Shown: positions 1-9,171 of the stretch, piece by piece
Position numbering within the stretch: position 1 is the first letter of the stretch
Layout: every line of letters starts with the position of its first letter
The notes under the pieces: model-generated
Database searches by the model: none
Seen by the model: the letters and a program-made list of their open reading frames with translations, nothing else
What the model was told of the DNA's origin: nothing
Made by a program: the position numbers and the translations under genes
Assembly (NCBI RefSeq): GCF_025148445.1
Contig: NZ_CP102270.1
Location: 62,001 to 126,000 of the forward strand
Reading direction: 5' to 3'
From: Eshraghiella crossota
GTDB taxonomy: Bacteria > Bacillota > Clostridia > Lachnospirales > Lachnospiraceae
Length of the DNA stretch: 64,000 nt

Positions 1-1
1 A

Positions 2-3000
2 ATGTCATCGGGAGCTTTTTCCGTTATTAATGCTATAAACAGTGGGGGGAATGTAATGAGTGTAATACCGACGGCGGCAATGTCTGTAAGTATGCTCTTA
101 GGCATGGTAATGTGGCCGATAATTACCAAGAAACATGAGAAGAAAGAATCGCAACGGTGCGAAGCTGAACGACAGAAACTTTATAAAGAATATTTGTTTT
201 CACTTAGGGATACAATTCGCAGGGAAATTGAAAATCAGGAACAAATTCTTAGAGAGAATAATATCTCAATAGATGAAGCTTCAGATAGAATAATAAACAG
301 ACTGGGGAATTTATGGGAAAGAAATATTAATCAGGATGATTTCCTGAGCATATCCCTTGGTAATGGCAATATTCAGATGTGTGAAGAAATTCAATTTCCG
401 GACAGGAAATTTTCTGTGAATAAAGACAACCTTATTAATGATATGTTTGCACTGGCAAATGAACCGAGAGAACTTAAATCCGTACCGGTAGTACATTCTT
501 TTAAAAATAATAAAGTGACGGGAATTATTGGAGAAAATGAGAGAAAAGTCAAAGATTTTGTAATGTCATTAATAATTAAAATTGCGGCATTACATAGTTA
601 TGATGAATTAAAATTAGTATTCATTCTTAGTGAAAAAGATGACGATATTGTTAATGTTGTAAAATGGTTTCCACATACATGGGATGATGAACATGTCAAG
701 AGGTACATAGCTACTAATTTAAGGGAAGCTAAAGAAATATCGTCAGAACTGGAACAGGAGTTTTATAACAGGCGGGAGCTGCGAAACGAGGATATAGCTG
801 CTCCATATTACCTAATTATCAGTACCAATAAGGAGATAGCGGAGAAAACAGAAATATATGATAAAGTTATAGAAAACAGTAACTGTAATGGATATAGCAT
901 TATTAATGTGTGTGGTAAATTCAGAATGTTACCTAAAGAAACAGTTTCTGTAATAGAAATTGATGACGAAGGTTCTAAAATATACGAAAAAAATGATATT
1001 TCGGGTAATTCTATTATGTTTGAAGCTGAAAGTGGAATAAAGTGTAATATTAATGATATAGCTGTAAGACTGGCTAATACTCAGTTGGACATTGCAAGCA
1101 GAATGTATGAATTACCGGATATGATAACATTCCTTGATATGTATGGAGTGGACAGGATAGAGCATCTTAATCCACTTATAAGATGGAAGGAAAATAATCC
1201 CACAGTTTCTCTTTCGGCACCTGTTGGCGTTGACACGACAGGTGAATTGTTCACGTTGGATTTACATGAAAAATATCAGGGACCACATGGGCTGGTAGCA
1301 GGTATGACAGGTTCCGGTAAAAGTGAGTTTATAATAACTTATATTTTATCAATGGCAGTTAATTATCATCCTGATGAGGTTGCATTTATATTAATTGACT
1401 ATAAGGGCGGAGGCTTGACAGGAGCATTTGAAGATAAGGAAAAAGGAATAAAACTGCCTCATCTTGCGGGAACAATAACTAATCTTGATGGAGCTGCTGT
1501 TAAAAGATCATTGATTTCGATACAGAGTGAACTCAGGCGTAGACAGGCTGTGTTTAATGAAGCACGTAAGGTGTCTAACGAAGGAACCATGGATATATAT
1601 AAGTACCAGAAATTATATCGTGATAAGGTTGTTACAGAACCTGTTCCACATTTGTTTATTATTTCAGATGAGTTTGCAGAACTTAAGACACAACAGCCTG
1701 AATTTATGGAACAGCTTATAAGTGCAGCAAGAATCGGACGAAGCCTGGGTGTGCATCTGATATTGGCAACACAGAAACCATCAGGAGTAGTTGATGACCA
1801 GATATGGAGTAATACCAGATTCAGGGTGTGTCTTAAAGTACAGGATAAATCAGACAGTAATGATATGATTAAAAGATCTGATGCGGCAGAATTATCCCAT
1901 ACAGGAAGGTTTTACTTGCAGGTAGGATTTAATGAATATTTTGCAAAAGGCCAGTCGGCATGGTGTGGAGCAACATATTATGAGGATGGTAATAATGAAC
2001 AGATGCGTCCGGTTAGTGTCAGTGTGATTGATAATACGGGTCGGACTGTTAAGCAGGTAAAGGAAATAAGACATAATAATAATCCAAGTAAAAAAACAAA
2101 ACAGATTGTAGCACTTGTCAAGTATCTTTCGGATATTGCAACAGAAGAGGGTATACATGAGAGAACACTCTGGATGGACGAGATTCCGGCAATTGTGTAT
2201 GTTGATGAATTGATAAAAAAATATGGCATAAGAAACGATTTACCTCATATATTGAAACCGGTTGTAGGAGAAGTGGATGATCCGTTTAATCAGAATCAGT
2301 TTCCATTAGTATTACCTATATCAGATGGCGGAAATACAATTATTTATGGAACAGCAGGAAGTGGTAAATTGACACTTCTAAATACTGTGATATATGAACT
2401 TATAAGAAATCATATAACAGATTATCTGAATATTTACATAATGGATTTCGGATCGGAAACACTCAAGGTATTTGAGAAAGCACCACAGGTAGGAGGTGTG
2501 GTTTTATTATCAGAAAAAGAAAAAGTAATTAATCTCATAAAAATGCTTAGAAAAGAGATTATTACAAGAAAAAAAGCATTTGCCGATTATGGTGGGGACT
2601 ATCGTTCTTATATAAACAATTCGGGAAAAACATATCCGAATATTGTTGTAATCATCAATAATTTTTCGGCACTGATTGAGACCTATGAAGAGTGTGAAGA
2701 TTCCATAGGATACATAACAAGAGAGGGCATAAAGTATGGAATTTTCTTCATAGTTACTGCTAATAACAGTGGAGCTGTAAGATTCAGACTGGCACAGAAT
2801 TTTTCAAACATATATGTTATGCAGATGAATGACAGGGATGATTATACCGGAATACTTGGACCGGTCGAGGGAACGTATCCTTCTAAATATAAAGGAAGAG
2901 GAATCTTTAAAACTGAGCATACATATGAATTTCAGACAGCGGTATTTTCTAAGGCAGAAAAGCTTAATGAATGTATTAACGGACTTATAGAGAAATTGAA

Positions 3001-3778
3001 GGAAGATGGTATACAGAAGGCAAAAACCATTCCTGTATTGCCTGTAAAGGTTGATTGTGAATACCTTAGTGACCATGGTGTTACATTAGATAAGTTCATT
3101 GTTGGAATTGATACAAAAACATTAGAACCTGCAATATTAAATATAAGAGACAGCTATATAACAGTTGGAATAGCAAATGATATACAGTCTTTAATTACTT
3201 ACGGACAAGGTATGGCAGAAATTATATCAGATAAAAAACTTGCAGAAGTTATTGTCATTGACGGAACAGGAAGTTTTTATCCTGATGAGACTAAAAAATA
3301 CGCATATTTTGCCGAAGGTTATGAAGAAAAAGTTGTTGCATTGTTTAATGAAGTTTTGAGACGACATAAAATTTTAAAAAACAACGAAAATATGGGTGAC
3401 GAGGGTCAGCTAGTATATATTTTATTCGGATTCTCAAAAATATTTGATTTCCTGTCAGCAGATGGAAAGGATAAGTTAAAAGTAGCACTTGAAAAGGGAA
3501 AACATGAGTTAAAGGTAAATTTTGTTTTGATAGACGAAGGGACTTCATTGGCAAAACAATCCATGGATAACTGGTATAAAGTTCAATGTGGAAATTTATC
3601 AGGTGTATGGGTTGGAGACGGAAGTTCAGAACAGTACATTTTAAAAATCACTAAAGTCAGAAGCGAATTATATCAGGAGATGGCAGACGGGCTGGGTGTT
3701 TATATCAATAAAGGAAGATATAACATTATTAAACACATCAGTTCAAAAGCAGATATTAAAGAAGAAACAGAGGTGTAG
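2..3778 (+). CDS. essC: EssC-type FtsK/SpoIIIE ATPase of type VII secretion (5' partial)
   Basis: This is the membrane motor ATPase that drives WXG100 substrate export in Firmicute type VII secretion. The visible 1258 residues begin near a hydrophobic segment (about 19-41), so the usual N-terminal FHA domains and probably the true start lie upstream of the window. The first full ATPase domain has Walker A GMTGSGKSEF (434-443) and Walker B IISDEF with D556/E557. A second ATPase domain has a P-loop GTAGSGKLT (783-791), but its Walker B position reads IINN (about 884-887), lacking the acidic pair. A third domain (about 1030-1230) is degenerate. Multiple ATPase domains of which only the first looks fully catalytic is the pattern known for EssC. 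The stop is 3 nt before the EsaB-like gene, indicating an operon. Confidence 0.9.
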   Translation: MSSGAFSVINAINSGGNVMSVIPTAAMSVSMLLGMVMWPIITKKHEKKESQRCEAERQKLYKEYLFSLRDTIRREIENQEQILRENNISIDEASDRIINRLGNLWERNINQDDFLSISLGNGNIQMCEEIQFPDRKFSVNKDNLINDMFALANEPRELKSVPVVHSFKNNKVTGIIGENERKVKDFVMSLIIKIAALHSYDELKLVFILSEKDDDIVNVVKWFPHTWDDEHVKRYIATNLREAKEISSELEQEFYNRRELRNEDIAAPYYLIISTNKEIAEKTEIYDKVIENSNCNGYSIINVCGKFRMLPKETVSVIEIDDEGSKIYEKNDISGNSIMFEAESGIKCNINDIAVRLANTQLDIASRMYELPDMITFLDMYGVDRIEHLNPLIRWKENNPTVSLSAPVGVDTTGELFTLDLHEKYQGPHGLVAGMTGSGKSEFIITYILSMAVNYHPDEVAFILIDYKGGGLTGAFEDKEKGIKLPHLAGTITNLDGAAVKRSLISIQSELRRRQAVFNEARKVSNEGTMDIYKYQKLYRDKVVTEPVPHLFIISDEFAELKTQQPEFMEQLISAARIGRSLGVHLILATQKPSGVVDDQIWSNTRFRVCLKVQDKSDSNDMIKRSDAAELSHTGRFYLQVGFNEYFAKGQSAWCGATYYEDGNNEQMRPVSVSVIDNTGRTVKQVKEIRHNNNPSKKTKQIVALVKYLSDIATEEGIHERTLWMDEIPAIVYVDELIKKYGIRNDLPHILKPVVGEVDDPFNQNQFPLVLPISDGGNTIIYGTAGSGKLTLLNTVIYELIRNHITDYLNIYIMDFGSETLKVFEKAPQVGGVVLLSEKEKVINLIKMLRKEIITRKKAFADYGGDYRSYINNSGKTYPNIVVIINNFSALIETYEECEDSIGYITREGIKYGIFFIVTANNSGAVRFRLAQNFSNIYVMQMNDRDDYTGILGPVEGTYPSKYKGRGIFKTEHTYEFQTAVFSKAEKLNECINGLIEKLKEDGIQKAKTIPVLPVKVDCEYLSDHGVTLDKFIVGIDTKTLEPAILNIRDSYITVGIANDIQSLITYGQGMAEIISDKKLAEVIVIDGTGSFYPDETKKYAYFAEGYEEKVVALFNEVLRRHKILKNNENMGDEGQLVYILFGFSKIFDFLSADGKDKLKVALEKGKHELKVNFVLIDEGTSLAKQSMDNWYKVQCGNLSGVWVGDGSSEQYILKITKVRSELYQEMADGLGVYINKGRYNIIKHISSKADIKEETEV

Positions 3779-3781
3779 AAA

Positions 3782-4033
3782 ATGGATGAGATACTTGTTG
3801 AAATGTATCTTCCGGCATCGGGAAAAACGTATGATATAAAAATACCGTATAATGCTAAGATATACACTCTTACCAATATGCTTGCAAAGGCAATGACTGA
3901 ACTTTCAGAAGGAGAGTTTAAGGACAATGGTAATTCGGTCTTGGTAGACAGGGATACAGGAAACATATTCGATATTAATTTTTCAGTCTATGAGCTGGGA
4001 CTGGAGAACGGCTCAAAACTGATGTTAATATAA
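3782..4033 (+). CDS. esaB: EsaB/YukD-like ubiquitin-fold protein
   Basis: An 83-residue protein with the size and strand pattern of the YukD/EsaB family, small ubiquitin-like proteins that belong to Firmicute T7SS loci. The N-terminus (EILVEMYLPASGKTYDIKIP) reads as a beta hairpin, followed by one helix (TNMLAKAMTELSEG) and a C-terminal strand ending GSKLMLI. It starts 3 nt after the EssC stop and is followed 26 nt later by the first WXG100 gene, so position and size both support the call. In Staphylococcus, EsaB acts in the cytoplasm as a secretion regulator or core component; the role here is inferred. Confidence 0.82.
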   Translation: MDEILVEMYLPASGKTYDIKIPYNAKIYTLTNMLAKAMTELSEGEFKDNGNSVLVDRDTGNIFDINFSVYELGLENGSKLMLI

Positions 4034-4059
4034 ATTTTTCAAAGGCGAAAGGAGAAAAA

Positions 4060-4371
4060 ATGGCTCAAGGAAAAATCATAGTAGAAACAGCGCAGCTTGA
4101 TGCTGCATCTGCTAAAGTGGGTGAACTCGCAGGAACATATAAAGGCGAGTATGAAAAATTGTATAAACTGGTTGAGGAACTTCAGGCTTCATGGGCTGGA
4201 GCAGATAATACGGCGTATACAACACAGATTGAAGGCTTTAGAGATGATTTTGAGAAAATGTATACTTTGATGACAGACTATTCAGATTTTTTGAAGACAA
4301 CTGCCAAAAGGTATCGTGATACTCAGGATGAAAGAAAGACCGCAGCAGCTAAGTTGCGTACTAATGCGTAA
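4060..4371 (+). CDS. WXG100 protein 1 (ESAT-6-like T7SS substrate)
   Basis: A 103-residue all-helical protein with a central WAG turn (in SWAGADNTAY, about residue 47) between two amphipathic helices, the hallmark of WXG100 proteins. These form helical-hairpin dimers exported by EssC and lack a signal peptide. The start ATG follows a good AGGAG site. The N-terminus (MAQGKIIVETAQL) closely matches the third WXG100 gene at 4775, so the two are paralogues. The C-terminus (residues 80-103) is Lys/Arg/Ala-rich. The second WXG100 gene follows after 15 nt. Confidence 0.92.
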   Translation: MAQGKIIVETAQLDAASAKVGELAGTYKGEYEKLYKLVEELQASWAGADNTAYTTQIEGFRDDFEKMYTLMTDYSDFLKTTAKRYRDTQDERKTAAAKLRTNA

Positions 4372-4386
4372 GGAGGGATAAGAAAA

Positions 4387-4683
4387 ATGGCAGATGTAAA
4401 AATTACTTTTGAGGAAGTAAAAACAAAGGCAAATGAAATACACACATGTAATGTGAATCTTGATCAGGCATTAAAAGATATTAAAACCAATATTACAAGC
4501 CTTGATGCACAGTGGACATCAGATGCTTCTGATACAATCAGAGGAAAAATCAACGGAATGCAGTCAAAGTTCCAGACTTATTATGACATTATTGAGTCGT
4601 ATGTCGAATTCTTAAATACAACCGCTTCTACTTACCAGTCAACAGAGGCAGTAATTAATTCAAACGCAAGCCAGTTTGAATAA
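4387..4683 (+). CDS. WXG100-like protein 2 with WTS instead of WXG
   Basis: A 98-residue helical-hairpin protein of WXG100 size. The turn reads QWTSDASDTI, so the glycine of the WXG motif is replaced by serine while the tryptophan is kept. The flanking heptad patterns (LDQALKDIKTNITSLDAQW and VEFLNTTASTYQSTE) are typical of the family. An aggagg site lies about 10 nt upstream. It sits directly behind WXG100 protein 1, and paired adjacent WXG100 genes often encode heterodimers, so a 1:1 complex with that neighbour or with the 4775 product is plausible but inferred. Confidence 0.85.
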   Translation: MADVKITFEEVKTKANEIHTCNVNLDQALKDIKTNITSLDAQWTSDASDTIRGKINGMQSKFQTYYDIIESYVEFLNTTASTYQSTEAVINSNASQFE

Positions 4684-4689
4684 AAATGT

Positions 4690-4715
4690 GGAAGGCACTG
4701 CTTGTTGTGCCTTCC
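4690..4715 (+). terminator. Perfect 9-bp hairpin between WXG100 genes 2 and 3
   Basis: GGAAGGCAC and GTGCCTTCC pair perfectly around an 8-nt loop, 7 nt past the stop of the second WXG100 gene. What follows (GTAAATTTG) is not a clean U tract, so this may be a weak terminator or an RNA stabiliser that protects the upstream WXG100 message rather than a strict stop. Confidence 0.55.
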
Positions 4716-4774
4716 GTAAATTTGAAAATTAATCCTAGCTTATATATAAAAAATATACAGAAAAGAGGAAAAAT

Positions 4775-5092
4775 ATGGCACAGGGAAAAATTGTTGTTGA
4801 AACAATTGAATTGGAAAATGCTGCTAAAAAGATAGATTCATTAGCTGATACATACCATGAGAATTATACGAAGTTGTATGATTATGTGAAGATGCTTGGT
4901 GAAATGAGCTGGCAGGGAAAAGACAATGAAGCATTTACAAACCAGATTAATCAGTTTAGAAATGATTTTGAAAATATGGAGCATATAGTAAGAGATTATG
5001 CTGATTTTTTGAGAAAAACATCAAGTGGATATAAAACAACACAGAATTATATAAAAGATGGTGCAGAAAGGAATCTTGCAACTTCTATATAA
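4775..5092 (+). CDS. WXG100 protein 3 (ESAT-6-like T7SS substrate)
   Basis: A 105-residue helical hairpin with the turn SWQGKDNEAF, a canonical WXG motif at about residue 49. Its N-terminus (MAQGKIVVETIEL) and its second helix (QINQFRNDFENM) parallel WXG100 protein 1 (QIEGFRDDFEKM), so both derive from one duplication. The gene has its own leader of about 90 nt containing a strong hairpin, preceded by an AGAGG ribosome site. The lipoprotein gene begins 13 nt after its stop. Confidence 0.92.
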   Translation: MAQGKIVVETIELENAAKKIDSLADTYHENYTKLYDYVKMLGEMSWQGKDNEAFTNQINQFRNDFENMEHIVRDYADFLRKTSSGYKTTQNYIKDGAERNLATSI

Positions 5093-5105
5093 AAAGGAGT
5101 ATTAA

Positions 5106-7454
5106 ATGAATAGACAATTTAAGAGAGTTATGGCATTTGTTTTGGTTTCGGTGATGTCGTTATCGTTACTTGCAGGATGCGGTAAAGAAAAGAAACAGGT
5201 TGTAAATGACGTTGATACAACAGAATATATTACAAGAGGCGAGTGGATAAGCCGTTTATCGGATATGTTTGGTATGGACGATTATGAACAGTCAGAAGCA
5301 TATTACGCAGATGTGAAACCGGATAGTGATATATTTGCCGCTGTTCAGAGTTGCCGTGAAAGAAATATGCTTTCGACAGATACTGAAAATTTTAAACCGG
5401 ATGATATTGCGACTGTTGGATTTGTTGCAACAACCGCGGTTCTTGCAAGTGGCGTAGATTACAGTAAATATGCTGATGGAACAGAAAATGACAGAGAGGC
5501 AATTATTAAATGCGCCAAAGAAACAAATATATGTTCTGATATTTCGTTGGATGAAAATGTCCTGAGACAAGGTGTGGATGACATCTATGCAACGACTGTA
5601 CTTGACGCAGCACAAGGACTGTTCCTTGCGTATTCAGGAGAGGAAAAGAATATAGTTGAATATGCAGAGGGTGTTATCAATGGATATGAAGATAAAAGTA
5701 TAAATGTAGATGATGCCGGAAATTTAACTATGGATAGTGAAGTTAAGGTTGGAGATGTTATTATATGTCCGCCTAATGATGAATATCCTAATGGAAATGC
5801 TGTCAAGGTAACAGACGTTACCTACGATGAGAATGGTAAACCGGTTTACAAGACAGTACAGGCCGAAATTCAGGAAGTATATGACAATATTGACATAGCA
5901 ACAGTAGTAGAGGCCAAACCGGAGTATTTTCAGCCGGAAGAGGGTGTTACAGTTGTAAATAACACGGAAGCGATGGATGCAATAGGAGATTTTGACTACT
6001 CACCCATAGAAACAGATACTTCGGCAGAGGCAGTACCTTTAATAAGTGGAAGTTTTGATAAAAGTAACTCTGTAACATTGGCAATTGCGCTGGATGACGG
6101 AGTACCTAAATTGTCAACTGAAATTACAACAAGCAAAGATATTTTTGGTAATAACTCTGAACTTAAAGCAGAGTATGAGGAAAAGTTTTCTGATGAAGAA
6201 AAGAAAAAAACAGAACCATGGCAGAAAGAACTAGGCTCTATTGCCGGCAAGAAAAGTGACCAAATTGTTGATGATTATAAAAATGGCAAAATAACAAAAG
6301 AAGATTTTATCAATAAGATGCAGAAATTTCAGAAAGAAAATGGTATTGAAAAAGGAAAATTAAGACCTCTTACTGCACAGGCATCGTATGATACAGGATG
6401 GAAACTTACTGGTTCAATAAAGCTTGATATGTCAGTAGCGGCGTCTGTTGATGTGAAATTGAGATGGTTTAAGTTGCCTAAAATTCAAAGCTATTCTGTT
6501 GATATAACCAAATCAGTTGAATCATCATTATCGTTTGAAGGCGATTTGGAAGGAAAAGTTAAGTTAGGAAAATTTAATATACCTATTGGAGCCACAGGAG
6601 CATCTGTTGATGTGTATGTATTCGCAGAGATAGATGCTAATGGAAAAATCGCAATTACGGCACAACTTGAAGAGGAACAAAAGACAGAGTATGAAGATGG
6701 CAAAACAACCAAGACATACAAATCTACAGAAAGTCAAAATGTTGAAGTTGAAGTGACAGCAACAGGAACGGTTGGAATTACAGCTGAAATTCGTATGTTA
6801 TGTTTTGATATTGTTGATATTGAACTTTCTGCAGCCATTAAATTGGAAGCAAAAGCTAAGGGTGGCCGCGAAATTCTGGTGGAGCCAAGTATATCTGATG
6901 ATGGAACAGGAATGTTGAAATACGAAGACTCATTAATATTGAGTAACGAAGAGTCAATCAAGTTTCCTATTGTCAAGCTAACGGTTGGGACATCGGAAAG
7001 TCTTGTTGGAAAACTAGGATTATCATATACAATTAATTTTATTAGTGAAGATGAAATAGAAGATGGAGAAAAAGGTGTATACAAACATCACGAATCGGAA
7101 ATTAAATTTTTAATTGATTCATGGGTGATTGAATTAGGACCTGATGATGAAAAAGAGACAACCAGTGCAGATGAAGAAGAAACAACTACTATAGATGAAA
7201 AAGATGCCGGTGTTCTTTTACTCAGCCAGTACGCTGTTGATATTAAAGTTGGAGACCAATACAAAATAGAAGCTAAAGATGTACCTAAAGAGTATGATAA
7301 GAAACCTATTATATGGGAAAGCGAAGATACATCGGTTGCAACAATATCATCAAAAGGTGTTATAGATGCGAAAAAAGCAGGTAAGACTACCATTTATGGA
7401 AGGACAGAAGACGGAAAATATATAGGTAAATGTATTGTTTTAGTAAGAGACTAA
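5106..7454 (+). CDS. Large T7SS-locus lipoprotein with SLH-like N-terminus and Big_2-like C-terminus
   Basis: A 782-residue exported lipoprotein. The signal peptide ends in the lipobox LLAGC (Cys about 25), predicting lipid anchoring on the outer face of the membrane. Residues about 38-110 resemble S-layer-homology repeats (TRGEWISRL; FKPDDIAT). The middle (about 420-640) is beta-rich, and an acidic Thr/Glu-rich linker (about 680-700) leads to a terminal immunoglobulin-like bacterial Big_2 fold (SEDTSVATISSKGVI). An aaaaggag site precedes the ATG. I do not know this architecture as a named T7SS component. Its place between WXG100 genes and the signalling genes suggests an extracytoplasmic part or substrate receptor of this system. 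Confidence 0.8.
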   Translation: MNRQFKRVMAFVLVSVMSLSLLAGCGKEKKQVVNDVDTTEYITRGEWISRLSDMFGMDDYEQSEAYYADVKPDSDIFAAVQSCRERNMLSTDTENFKPDDIATVGFVATTAVLASGVDYSKYADGTENDREAIIKCAKETNICSDISLDENVLRQGVDDIYATTVLDAAQGLFLAYSGEEKNIVEYAEGVINGYEDKSINVDDAGNLTMDSEVKVGDVIICPPNDEYPNGNAVKVTDVTYDENGKPVYKTVQAEIQEVYDNIDIATVVEAKPEYFQPEEGVTVVNNTEAMDAIGDFDYSPIETDTSAEAVPLISGSFDKSNSVTLAIALDDGVPKLSTEITTSKDIFGNNSELKAEYEEKFSDEEKKKTEPWQKELGSIAGKKSDQIVDDYKNGKITKEDFINKMQKFQKENGIEKGKLRPLTAQASYDTGWKLTGSIKLDMSVAASVDVKLRWFKLPKIQSYSVDITKSVESSLSFEGDLEGKVKLGKFNIPIGATGASVDVYVFAEIDANGKIAITAQLEEEQKTEYEDGKTTKTYKSTESQNVEVEVTATGTVGITAEIRMLCFDIVDIELSAAIKLEAKAKGGREILVEPSISDDGTGMLKYEDSLILSNEESIKFPIVKLTVGTSESLVGKLGLSYTINFISEDEIEDGEKGVYKHHESEIKFLIDSWVIELGPDDEKETTSADEEETTTIDEKDAGVLLLSQYAVDIKVGDQYKIEAKDVPKEYDKKPIIWESEDTSVATISSKGVIDAKKAGKTTIYGRTEDGKYIGKCIVLVRD

Positions 7455-7470
7455 GGAGACTGGTAAAGTA

Positions 7471-7713
7471 ATGAATACAACAAAGGATATCAGTAACACT
7501 GTAAAAGATTTAACAAAAACAGAAAATTCGATAACAGAATTGAAAAGAAAAATTAAAGATTATCAAAGTAATATTAATTCGCTATGGGTATCCAATGAAA
7601 TGAAATATCTGAATGAGGAATTGGACTCAATATGCAGAGAATTAACCGATGTTGGCATGAAAATTGCCGACATCGGTGATGATGTTCTTAAGGTTGTTTC
7701 AATATCAAAATAG
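7471..7713 (+). CDS. Small WXG100-like helical protein (W-x-S turn)
   Basis: An 80-residue, almost entirely helical protein without signal peptide. A central SLWVSNEMKYL segment between two heptad-rich helices mirrors the WXG turn, with serine in place of glycine, but the protein is shorter than the usual 100 residues. Such short hairpin proteins commonly accompany T7SS substrates as partners. An aaggag site (7454-7459) lies about 11 nt upstream of the ATG. It is followed after 19 nt by another helical protein, and the pair may act together. Function is inferred from fold pattern and neighbours only. Confidence 0.65.
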   Translation: MNTTKDISNTVKDLTKTENSITELKRKIKDYQSNINSLWVSNEMKYLNEELDSICRELTDVGMKIADIGDDVLKVVSISK

Positions 7714-7732
7714 AATCACGGAGGACAAATAA

Positions 7733-8029
7733 TTGACAGCAATAAAAATTAATATGAATTTGTTAAGAGAGGAAAATATAAAAATGTCCCTCTGTGTAGA
7801 AAAAGCAGGCAAAATAATAGATGATATTGCCACGATGAGAAGAAAAATACCAATTAATATAAGGCAGGAACAAAACATTGAATTCAGGATAAATGAAATA
7901 GTTAATAAGATGAGTTCAGTTGAAAGCCGGCTTAAAGGAATTAGAAAATTTGTTGATGAATCAGCAGATGCCTATAGCAATTTAGAAACACATCTCAATG
8001 GCGAGATTGAAAAGAAATTAAGACAATAG
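7733..8029 (+). CDS. Small T7SS-associated helical-hairpin protein (TTG start)
   Basis: A 98-residue coiled-coil protein. The start is TTG, chosen because a GGAGGAC ribosome site lies 6-12 nt upstream and no earlier ATG fits. Two long helices flank a turn region (KIPINIRQEQNIEF) with the spacing of a WXG-type hairpin, but no tryptophan is present. The second helix ends SADAYSNLET, resembling the tyrosine-plus-acidic C-terminal secretion pattern (YxxxD/E) of T7SS substrates. It sits between the W-x-S protein and the FHA gene. A role as secretion partner or substrate is inferred. Confidence 0.6.
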   Translation: MTAIKINMNLLREENIKMSLCVEKAGKIIDDIATMRRKIPINIRQEQNIEFRINEIVNKMSSVESRLKGIRKFVDESADAYSNLETHLNGEIEKKLRQ

Positions 8030-8055
8030 CTTATGATAAAAGGAGATACAGCAGG

Positions 8056-9159
8056 ATGAGTAAAATAGTTTTCACTAAAAAGAGAAAAGAAACGTATGTG
8101 GAGATAAAGTTGACATCCGGACAGGTACTGAATAACAGGGAATATGAAATTCTCAGAGAAGGAAGATACGATTATCTGCTGGTACCCGAGGCGGGTAAAA
8201 AGTCTATTAAATATAATGTCAATGAATACATTTCGTTGGAAGAATATTTTACTTCAGTAACATCAAAAGATCGATTTTTATCGGTAATCCAATATATTCT
8301 GACAGGAATAAGTGAGTCAGTAAATCTGATGTTTGAAATAAAACAGTTTGTATTTGATAAAAAATATATCTTTGTAAATAGGCAGGATAAAAGCGTCAGG
8401 TTTGTGTATGTTCCAATAATAAATGAAGATAATGAATATGAATTAAAAGCATTTTTCAGGGATTTGGCATTTTCTACTGTATTTAATCAGATGGAGGATT
8501 GCTCATATGTGTCAAAGTATATTCAGTATTTTAATCAGCATATAGATTTTTCGTTATATGATTTTCATGATTTTATTAATGGATTAAGAGGAAATACTAA
8601 GAATGGTGCAGAATTCCTAAGTGAGAAACTCGCAGTATCTGATGGAAACAGTAAGAAACCTGAAAAAATAAAATGTACAGGTATATATACACCCAATTTT
8701 TCGGCAGAAGATACAACAACTGTTGCACATCCTTCAAAGTTATTAAGCGGTAGAAACCAATCGGAAGATATCTTTGTAAAACCCAAAACAGGGGGAACAA
8801 CAATGTTGGGGTTGGATGAGAACAATGGAGGAACAACTATTTTATCCGAAGCGGAAATGAGAATGTGTTACCCTAAAATTATAAGAATAAAAACCGGTGA
8901 AGAAGCAGATATATATAAAGATGATTTTGTAATAGGGCAGGCGGAAGGAAATGCAGATTTTTGTATAAGTGATAATTCAGCAATAAGCCGTGAACATGTA
9001 CATATTATAAAAGATGGCAATAAATATTATTTAATTGATTATAAATCAACTAACGGAACATATATACAAAACAGAAAGATAGAAAAAAACAAGTATGCTG
9101 AACTAACGGATGGAATAGTTTTTAGGCTTGCTAACGAAGAATTTAGATTTAAGATATAG
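8056..9159 (+). CDS. DUF6382-FHA phosphothreonine-reader protein
   Basis: A 367-residue cytoplasmic protein. The C-terminal 80 residues form a clear FHA domain, with phosphothreonine-binding signature ISREHVHI (about 310-317) and KSTNGTYI (about 331-338). The N-terminal 180 residues match my memory of DUF6382, a domain often joined to FHA in Lachnospiraceae, with a faint kinase-lobe-like look (FDKKYIFVNR). The linker carries two GTT-x-L motifs, GGTTML and GGTTIL (about 247-262), candidate phosphothreonine sites for self-binding as in GarA/OdhI proteins. The PP2C phosphatase and kinase genes follow immediately, so it is the likely reader of that switch. Confidence 0.85.
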   Translation: MSKIVFTKKRKETYVEIKLTSGQVLNNREYEILREGRYDYLLVPEAGKKSIKYNVNEYISLEEYFTSVTSKDRFLSVIQYILTGISESVNLMFEIKQFVFDKKYIFVNRQDKSVRFVYVPIINEDNEYELKAFFRDLAFSTVFNQMEDCSYVSKYIQYFNQHIDFSLYDFHDFINGLRGNTKNGAEFLSEKLAVSDGNSKKPEKIKCTGIYTPNFSAEDTTTVAHPSKLLSGRNQSEDIFVKPKTGGTTMLGLDENNGGTTILSEAEMRMCYPKIIRIKTGEEADIYKDDFVIGQAEGNADFCISDNSAISREHVHIIKDGNKYYLIDYKSTNGTYIQNRKIEKNKYAELTDGIVFRLANEEFRFKI

Positions 9160-9171
9160 GTGGATAAATAA

